From assembly GCA_902785445.1 (NCBI GenBank), contig CACZYN010000115.1, positions 1 through 10,723 of the forward strand: a stretch of DNA of 10,723 nt, in the 5' to 3' direction. The DNA is from an uncultured Anaerovibrio sp. (lineage in GTDB: Bacteria > Bacillota > Negativicutes > Selenomonadales > Selenomonadaceae). Positions 5,901 to 10,723 of this stretch are shown here, piece by piece (position 1 is the stretch's first letter; each line of letters starts with the position of its first letter). Position numbers and translations under genes: made by a program. The notes below the pieces were generated by a model. The model had not been told where the DNA came from. It saw only the letters and a list, made by a program, of their open reading frames with translations, and made no database searches.

Positions 5901-6728
5901 CATTTGGGTATGGCCGTAAGAAATATCGGTACTCAGATTAAGAACGGCGATCCAACTGTTGAAAAGCGTCTCCGGGATATTGGCTACGACTTTGACAAGT
6001 ACGGTATGCCAAAGGCTGACAGAGCAGGCGTTCATATTGCTACACCTGTATTTGACGGTGCCCGTGAGGAGGATGTATTTGATACAATTCGTGCTTCCGG
6101 CATGGATGAAGACGCCAAGACGGTTCTCTACGATGGCCGTACTGGTGAGCCGTTTAAAAACAAGGTTACTGTTGGTTGTGTGTACATGCTGAAGCTCCAT
6201 CATTTGGTAGATGATAAGATTCATGCCCGTTCCGTAGGTCCATACTCTCTCGTTACCCAGCAGCCGTTGGGTGGTAAGGCTCAGTTCGGTGGCCAGCGCT
6301 TCGGTGAGATGGAGGTTTGGGCTCTGGAGGCTTATGGTGCTGCTTACACTCTGCAGGAGATTTTGACTGTTAAGTCCGATGATGTTGTGGGCCGTGTTAA
6401 GACCTATGAGTCTATTGTTAAGGGTGAAAATATCCCTGAGCCAGGTGTACCAGAGTCCTTTAAGGTACTCATTAAAGAGTTGCAGAGTATCGGTCTGGAT
6501 ATAAAGGTACAGGATGAAAATGCCAACGAGATCATGGTGCAGGATGACGAAGATGATATCAAGGATACTGCCAATGAGCTTGAGGTAGATGTAAACGGCG
6601 TTGATGATTCTGTACAGGCTCCAGTAACTGAAGACTACAACGAAGATGCTATGGAAGCGGAAGATAATTATGACAATAATGATCTGATCGTGGACTTTGA
6701 TGCCGATAATGATGACAGTAATGATTAA
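2988..6728 (+). CDS. rpoB: DNA-directed RNA polymerase subunit beta (with an in-frame gap in a core motif)
   Basis: Beta forms one pincer of RNA polymerase and half of the active-site cleft. The product is 1246 residues. Visible landmarks are the protrusion N-terminus (RTRYSYAKI), the rifampicin region (FFGSSQLSQFMDQHNPLAEL, 495-514, on to RRLSALGPGGLSRERAG), active-site lysines in GDKMSGRHGNKG (K921, K929), and the C-terminal clamp (GGKAQFGGQRFGEMEVWALE, 1095-1114). Residues about 205-245 and an extra stretch around NIGTQIKNGDP are insertions relative to Bacillus. The last 61 residues (1186-1246) are a tail with 26 Asp/Glu and one Lys. Oddly, HYGRMC (544-549) joins directly to TPYRR (550-554): about 29 residues, equivalent to E. 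coli 560-588 and including PIETPEGPNIGLI, are absent with the frame kept. The ATG at 2988 is preferred over GTG 2976, which lies in the Shine-Dalgarno. The call as rpoB is certain; whether this copy is functional is not. Confidence 0.96.
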   Translation: MFHPVPVGKRTRYSYAKIKEVMEMPHLLDIQRKSYEWFIGDVEKGTKGAGLMEIFEDISPITDFQNKIELRLLDYSLGEPKYSLEESKERDATYSAPLRVKVRRINKENGEFHDSEIFMGDFPLMTSSGTFVINGAERVIVSQLVRSPGAYYGVTQDSSGKKLFNATVIPNRGAWIELETDNNDVISVRIDRTRKLPVTVFLRALDAINKAEIKRNQQIADGTVSAAETGRNEDHIEVITSDLSFGTKEEIMALFNNDPAIEATLERDITESVEGRGIEDVALEEIYKRLRQGEPFNVDNARQMLRSLFFDKKRYDLATVGRHKITKKLGWKHRLVGQVLVEPLVDQETGEIIIPANELISQDFIDEITDEQEKAIFGENQAIILKVKLDDEGGLLDMICSPTLIDKKRTIAVNDIIASISYLLNLMHGVGRTDDIDHLGNRRVRSVGELLQNQFRIGLTRMERVVRERMSTQEDISAVQNLINIRPVVAAIKEFFGSSQLSQFMDQHNPLAELTHKRRLSALGPGGLSRERAGFEVRDVHNSHYGRMCTPYRRIDKENKRVTNEVKYITADAEDTLVIAQANEPLDENDWFVKERVIARVHEETTEVRREKVDYMDVSPKQVVSIATAMIPFLENDDANRALMGANMQRQAVPLLRTQAPLVGTGMEYKAACDSGVMILAKNSGVVESVSADKIVVRNDDGDLDEYKLQKFMRSNQGTCINQLPIVFKGDKVEANQPIADGPATDHGELALGYNIIVAYMPWEGYNYEDAILLSENLVKRDIYTSIHIEEYDCEARDTKLGPEEITRDIPNVSEENLKDLDENGIIRIGAEVRTGDILVGKVTPKGETELSAEERLLRAIFGEKAREVRDTSLRVPHGEAGKIVDVKVYSRDNNDELNPGVNNMVRVYIAQKRKISVGDKMSGRHGNKGVVSRIMREEDMPFLPDGTPVDVVLNPLGVPSRMNIGQILETHLGMAVRNIGTQIKNGDPTVEKRLRDIGYDFDKYGMPKADRAGVHIATPVFDGAREEDVFDTIRASGMDEDAKTVLYDGRTGEPFKNKVTVGCVYMLKLHHLVDDKIHARSVGPYSLVTQQPLGGKAQFGGQRFGEMEVWALEAYGAAYTLQEILTVKSDDVVGRVKTYESIVKGENIPEPGVPESFKVLIKELQSIGLDIKVQDENANEIMVQDDEDDIKDTANELEVDVNGVDDSVQAPVTEDYNEDAMEAEDNYDNNDLIVDFDADNDDSND

Positions 6729-6731
6729 GGG

Positions 6732-6750
6732 AAGGGAGTGACACGCCCTT
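6732..6750 (+). promoter_or_regulatory. Hairpin covering the rpoC ribosome site and start codon
   Basis: AAGGG (6732-6736) within the rpoC Shine-Dalgarno (AAGGGAG, 6732-6738) is complementary to CCCTT (6746-6750), whose last two bases are the first two of the TTG start codon. A GT/AC pair can extend the stem inward. An alternative AAGGG at 6727-6731 can pair with the same CCCTT. Such a stem would make rpoC initiation depend on ribosomes finishing rpoB 20 bases upstream, helping keep beta and beta' in balance. This is inference from base pairing only. Confidence 0.4.
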
Positions 6751-9700
6751 GTTGGATGTAAATAATTTTGATTCGATGCGTATAGGGTTGGCATCTCCGG
6801 ATAAGATCAGAGAGTGGTCTTATGGTGAAGTTACTAAGCCGGAGACAATCAATTATCGTACTTTAAAGCCAGAAACTTCGGGCTTGTTCTGTGAAAGAAT
6901 ATTTGGACCTACCCGTGACTGGGAGTGCCATTGCGGTAAATATAAGAGAATTCGTCATAAGGGTACTATCTGCGAGCGTTGCGGTGTGGAAGTTACCAGG
7001 GCTAAGGTACGCCGCGAGCGTATGGGCCATATTGAGTTGGCAGCACCAGTTTCCCACATTTGGTATTTTAAGGGTATTCCAAGCCGTTTGGGTCTGGTAC
7101 TTGATATACCGCCAAGAGCTTTGGAAAAGGTTCTGTATTTTGCTTCTTACATTGTAATTGATCCAGGTACTACTGAACTCAGCAAGAAGCAGCTTCTGAC
7201 TGAAAAGGAGTACAGTGAGCTCAGAAGCCGGTATTCAGCCAATGCTTTTAGGGTTGGTATGGGTGCTGAGGCGATAAAGGAACTTTTGGTAGAGATTGAG
7301 TCCGATTTGCCGGAAGAAGAGCAGGACACCGAGCGTGGCCTCATTACTCGCCTGGACTTGCTCCATGAGGAGCTTACCGAGGAATTGAAAACTGTAACCA
7401 GTCAGCAGCGTCGTCTGAAGGCTATCCGTCGTCTGGAGGTTGTGGAGGCTTTCCGTAAGTCTGGTAATAAGCCTTCCTGGATGATTATGGATGTGGTTCC
7501 AGTAATTCCGCCAGAGCTTCGTCCGATGGTACAGTTGGATGGTGGCCGCTTTGCTACCTCCGACCTTAATGATCTGTATCGTCGGGTAATTAACCGTAAT
7601 AATCGTCTGAAGCGCCTGTTGGAGCTTCATGCGCCAGATATTATTGTTCGTAACGAGAAGCGTATGCTTCAGGAGGCTGTCGATGCCCTGATTGATAATG
7701 GTCGTCGCGGTCGTCCAGTTACTGGTCCTGGTAATCGTCCACTGAAATCCTTGTCCGATATGCTCAAGGGTAAGCAGGGGCGTTTCCGTCAGAACCTCCT
7801 TGGTAAGCGTGTAGACTACTCTGGTCGTTCCGTTATCGTAGTAGGTCCTGAATTGAAGCTCCATCAGTGTGGTCTCCCTAAGGAGATGGCCCTGGAGCTC
7901 TTTAAGCCATTTGTAATGAAGCGTTTGGTTTCTGATGGTATTGCCCATAATATCAAGTCTGCAAAGCGTATGGTAGAGCGGGCTAAGGATGAAGTATGGG
8001 ATGTATTGGAAGGCGTAATCAAGGAGCATCCAGTGCTTCTGAACCGTGCTCCTACACTCCATCGCCTTGGTATTCAGGCCTTTGAGCCGGTACTGACCGA
8101 GGGGCGTGCACTGAAGCTGCATCCATTGGCTTGTACAGCTTATAACGCTGACTTCGATGGTGACCAGATGGCTATTCATCTGCCATTGTCTGCTGAGGCG
8201 CAGGCTGAGGCCCGTGTTCTCATGTTGGCAGCCAACCATATTCTTGCTCCTAAGGATGGCGGTCCTATCATCGTTCCTTCCCAGGATATGGTTTTGGGTT
8301 CCTATTATCTGACTGCTGTTAGAAACTCCAGTCAGGGTCGTCCAGTAATGGGTGAAGGCAAGAGCTTCACTGGTATTAATGAGGCATTGTTGGCTTATCA
8401 GCATCAGGAGCTGGATATTCAGGCAGAAATCAAGGTTCGCATCAAGGAAACTGATGATGAGGGTAATGTAAAGGATTACGGTCTGGTACGTACTTCTCTT
8501 GGCCGTATGATATTCAATGAGACCCTGCCAAAGGCTGTTCGTCAGTACACTCAGGATCCGAAAACCGGTGAGTGGTCCCTTGGTATGCTCATGAACAAGA
8601 AACAGTTGGGCAAACTGGTAGACAAGTGCTTTAAGACTCTTGGTGCCAGCGAGACTGCTGTTGTAATTGATAATGTTAAGAATTTGGGTTATCACTATGC
8701 TTGTATCGCTGGTATGACCGTTGCTATTTCCGATATTAAGGTACCGGAAAAGAAGCATGAGCTCCTGGATGTAGCTGAGACTCAGGTTAAGAAGACTCAG
8801 CGCCAGTATGAGCGTGGTCTTATTAGTGATGAGGAGCGCTATAAGAAGGTTGTTAAGATTTGGAATACTGCTACTGATAAGGTAGCCGATGCCATGTATG
8901 ACAACTATGCCCAGAATGAGCCATTCAACCCTATTTACATGATGGCTGACTCCGGTGCCCGTGGTAACAAATCTCAGATGCGTCAGCTGGCTGGTATGCG
9001 TGGTCTGATGGCGGATCCATCTGGTAAGACTATTGAAATTCCAATTACGGCAAACTTCCGTGAGGGGCTGTCCGTATCCGATTACTTCATATCTTCTCAT
9101 GGTGCTCGTAAAGGTTTGGCGGATACCGCACTTAGAACCGCTGACTCTGGTTATCTTACCCGTCGTCTGGTTGATGTGGCTCAGGATGTTATCGTTCGTG
9201 AGGAAGACTGCGACGTTGTGGGTATTAATCTGGTTCGTGAGCGGGCTAAGTTGGCTGAATCTGCCTCTGCAGCTATTGAGGCCTTGAAGGATAGCCTGAT
9301 TGGCCGCATTGTAGCTGCTGATGTCATCAGTCCGGAGACCGGTGAGGTTATTATCTCCAAGGGTGATGTACTGGATGAGGAATACTTGAAGGCAATTGGC
9401 GAAGCCGGGGTAACCGAGCTTACTATGACCGGCGCACTTTCCAACAGCGATGCAGATATTTCCAATGCAGCAGCAACGGATACTGTACAGCTGGGAGCAC
9501 CGGATGAGAATATCCGCAAGTCCATTAAGGATGCTATGGTGGCTCAGATGATGGGCAAAGACACCACAGCTGCTGTTGTAGACTCTAACGGCGTGGAAAT
9601 TGTTCCTGCTGGTGTGCCTCTCACTGAGGAGTACATTGAGGCTGTTCTTTCCAGCGATGCCAAGGAAGTTAAGGTGCGTAATAATAACATCCGTGGTATT

Positions 9701-10723
9701 GAGGTAGAGGCTATTTACGGTGATGTTCGTGATGGTAAGCCAATTGAGCCTCTTAAGGATCGTATTGTTGGCCGTGTATTGGCTGAGGATATTATTGATC
9801 CTAAGACCGGTAAGAAGATTGCTTCTATTAATGATGATATAGATGATGCTTTGGCTGATGAAATCTGCAAGCTTCGCACTAAGGTATCTATCCGCAGCGT
9901 ATTGACCTGTAAGTCCCAGTATGGTGTCTGCATCAAGTGCTATGGTCGGGATTTGGCCAACGCTACCAAGGTTAATATCGGTGAGGCTGTGGGTATTATT
10001 GCTGCCCAGTCCATCGGTGAGCCAGGTACACAGCTGACCATGCGTACATTCCACTCCGGTGGTGTCGCAGGCGGTGACGATATTACCCAGGGTCTTCCTC
10101 GTGTTGAGGAATTGTTTGAAGCCCGCAAGCCTAAGCATAATGCTATTATTGCGGAAATTGAGGGTGATGTTACTATTGATGAGAAGACCACCGAAAATGG
10201 TACTCTCTTCACTGTTACCATTACACCAAAGGATGCCAAGGACAAGGCCAAGGAATATGCATTGCCATTTAACTCCCGTCTGGCTTCCAAGGATGGGGAG
10301 CGCATTAAGGACGGTACCCACATTCTGCCAGGTGAAAAGCTTACTGAAGGTTCCATTAACCCACATGACATTCTCCGTGTCTGCGGCTTGAAGGAAACCC
10401 AGAACTATCTGGTATACGAGGTACAGAAGGTTTATAAGACTCAGGGTGTTGGTATTAACGACAAGCATCTTGAGGTTATGGTTCGTCAGATGCTCCATAA
10501 GGTTCGTATTGAGGCTTATGGTGATACTGACTTCCTGCCGGGTGAGTACGTGGATATCAACAGCTTTGAGGCGGCTAATACCAAGGCTATTGCCGAGGCT
10601 AAGAAGGAGAAGATTAATATTACCGAAGTCAGCCAGTTTGCCGGACTTAACAAAGTGTCTGCATCTAACGTGATGTGGGGTGTGAACATTATTGCTGACC
10701 AGACCACTGGTTATGCTGGTTTC
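6749..10723 (+). CDS. rpoC: DNA-directed RNA polymerase subunit beta', 5' part (runs off the right edge)
   Basis: Beta' carries the catalytic centre and clamp of RNA polymerase. 1325 codons are present with no stop; roughly the last 65-100 residues are missing. The start is TTG 6749, with AAGGGAG (6732-6738) 10 bases upstream and the conserved N-terminus MLDVNNF. Landmarks: zinc site 1 with C60, C62, C75 and C78; catalytic NADFDGDQM (466-474, Mg-binding D468, D470, D472); bridge helix around GARKGLADTALRTADSGYLTR; zinc site 2 with C821, C1054, C1061 and C1064; trigger loop around LTMRTFH (M1098 to H1102). Two oddities stand out. The gap between C821 and C1054 is 233 residues, against 74 between the matching E. 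coli cysteines (814 and 888), owing to extra repeated modules. After N1277 an extra segment of at least 32 residues delays the LLGITKASL motif beyond the window. It follows rpoB by 20 bases and is surely cotranscribed. Confidence 0.97.
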   Translation, partial: MLDVNNFDSMRIGLASPDKIREWSYGEVTKPETINYRTLKPETSGLFCERIFGPTRDWECHCGKYKRIRHKGTICERCGVEVTRAKVRRERMGHIELAAPVSHIWYFKGIPSRLGLVLDIPPRALEKVLYFASYIVIDPGTTELSKKQLLTEKEYSELRSRYSANAFRVGMGAEAIKELLVEIESDLPEEEQDTERGLITRLDLLHEELTEELKTVTSQQRRLKAIRRLEVVEAFRKSGNKPSWMIMDVVPVIPPELRPMVQLDGGRFATSDLNDLYRRVINRNNRLKRLLELHAPDIIVRNEKRMLQEAVDALIDNGRRGRPVTGPGNRPLKSLSDMLKGKQGRFRQNLLGKRVDYSGRSVIVVGPELKLHQCGLPKEMALELFKPFVMKRLVSDGIAHNIKSAKRMVERAKDEVWDVLEGVIKEHPVLLNRAPTLHRLGIQAFEPVLTEGRALKLHPLACTAYNADFDGDQMAIHLPLSAEAQAEARVLMLAANHILAPKDGGPIIVPSQDMVLGSYYLTAVRNSSQGRPVMGEGKSFTGINEALLAYQHQELDIQAEIKVRIKETDDEGNVKDYGLVRTSLGRMIFNETLPKAVRQYTQDPKTGEWSLGMLMNKKQLGKLVDKCFKTLGASETAVVIDNVKNLGYHYACIAGMTVAISDIKVPEKKHELLDVAETQVKKTQRQYERGLISDEERYKKVVKIWNTATDKVADAMYDNYAQNEPFNPIYMMADSGARGNKSQMRQLAGMRGLMADPSGKTIEIPITANFREGLSVSDYFISSHGARKGLADTALRTADSGYLTRRLVDVAQDVIVREEDCDVVGINLVRERAKLAESASAAIEALKDSLIGRIVAADVISPETGEVIISKGDVLDEEYLKAIGEAGVTELTMTGALSNSDADISNAAATDTVQLGAPDENIRKSIKDAMVAQMMGKDTTAAVVDSNGVEIVPAGVPLTEEYIEAVLSSDAKEVKVRNNNIRGIEVEAIYGDVRDGKPIEPLKDRIVGRVLAEDIIDPKTGKKIASINDDIDDALADEICKLRTKVSIRSVLTCKSQYGVCIKCYGRDLANATKVNIGEAVGIIAAQSIGEPGTQLTMRTFHSGGVAGGDDITQGLPRVEELFEARKPKHNAIIAEIEGDVTIDEKTTENGTLFTVTITPKDAKDKAKEYALPFNSRLASKDGERIKDGTHILPGEKLTEGSINPHDILRVCGLKETQNYLVYEVQKVYKTQGVGINDKHLEVMVRQMLHKVRIEAYGDTDFLPGEYVDINSFEAANTKAIAEAKKEKINITEVSQFAGLNKVSASNVMWGVNIIADQTTGYAGF
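9296..9895 (+). repeat. Degenerate tandem protein modules inside RpoC zinc site 2
   Basis: Three stretches of about 42-44 residues share the same pattern. Module 1 (residues 850-893) has LIGRIVAADVISPETGEV and LDEEYLKAI; module 2 (936-977) has AAVVDSNGVEIVPAG and LTEEYIEAV; module 3 (1006-1049) has IVGRVLAEDIIDPKTGKK and then the usual link to VLTC. Modules 1 and 3 share LKD before and GR..A.D.I.P.TG within; module 2 is more diverged, lacking the GR and P.TG residues. Module 3 matches the normal RpoC segment of Bacillus and E. coli, so modules 1 and 2 look like added copies. The repeats are visible in protein, not as DNA identity, so the duplication is old. Confidence 0.6.

Noticed and set aside
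4842..6794. A 650-codon open frame on the minus strand, opposite rpoB
   Set aside because: Same explanation: codon register matches rpoB, and rare codons TTA, CTA and TCA are avoided there. No ribosome site or family similarity.
7235..10498. A 1087-codon open frame on the minus strand, opposite rpoC
   Set aside because: It is in exact codon register with rpoC. Stops on that strand would need TTA, CTA or TCA codons in rpoC, which this strongly codon-biased gene avoids. The translated product resembles no known protein, so it is a shadow.

Overview
This window is a housekeeping segment of a bacterial chromosome, all on the + strand: nusG (3' end only) - rplK - rplA - L10 leader - rplJ - rplL - terminator/promoter/leader - rpoB - rpoC (5' part, running off the right edge). 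The proteins are Firmicutes-like: RpoC begins MLDVNNF from a TTG codon, L11 and L1 are close to the Bacillus forms, and Shine-Dalgarno sites are strong AAGGAGG types. RpoB and RpoC also carry insertions and an acidic RpoB tail that Bacillus lacks. My best guess is an anaerobic Firmicute of the Negativicutes (Selenomonas/Anaerovibrio type) or a related clostridial group; this is inference from memory of the proteins, not a search.

Layout. 1-1478: the end of transcription factor NusG, then ribosomal proteins L11 and L1, closely spaced. 1479-1661: a probable internal promoter and a textbook L10 leader, whose last element is an intrinsic terminator that can be swapped for an alternative helix. 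1662-2649: L10 and L7/L12, the ribosomal stalk. 2650-2987: a 338-bp gap that is dense with signals: a perfect 12-bp-stem intrinsic terminator, an excellent sigma-70 type promoter (TTGACA, 17-bp spacer, TAAAAT), a hairpin at the predicted transcript start, a perfect palindrome matching the Crp half-sites (ATGTGA-N6-TCACAT), and a well-initiated 23-codon small ORF. 2988-6728: rpoB. 6749-10723: rpoC, open at the right edge.

Together these genes supply the core of transcription (beta, beta', NusG) and the factor-binding parts of the 50S subunit (L1 stalk, L11 and the L10-L7/L12 stalk). The stalk genes appear to be controlled separately, by L10 feedback through attenuation, from rpoBC, which has its own promoter and leader behind a terminator.

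The most striking observations are in the polymerase genes. RpoB lacks, exactly in frame, about 29 residues of its most conserved part (the PIETPEGPNIGLI segment just after the rifampicin region); HYGRMC runs straight into TPYRR. This is either a sequence defect (assembly error or an edited sequence) or a very unusual polymerase. RpoC carries about 160 extra residues inside its second zinc-binding site, built from degenerate copies of a neighbouring module, and a second lineage-type insertion near its C-terminus. No mobile element, CRISPR array, tRNA or rRNA was seen.
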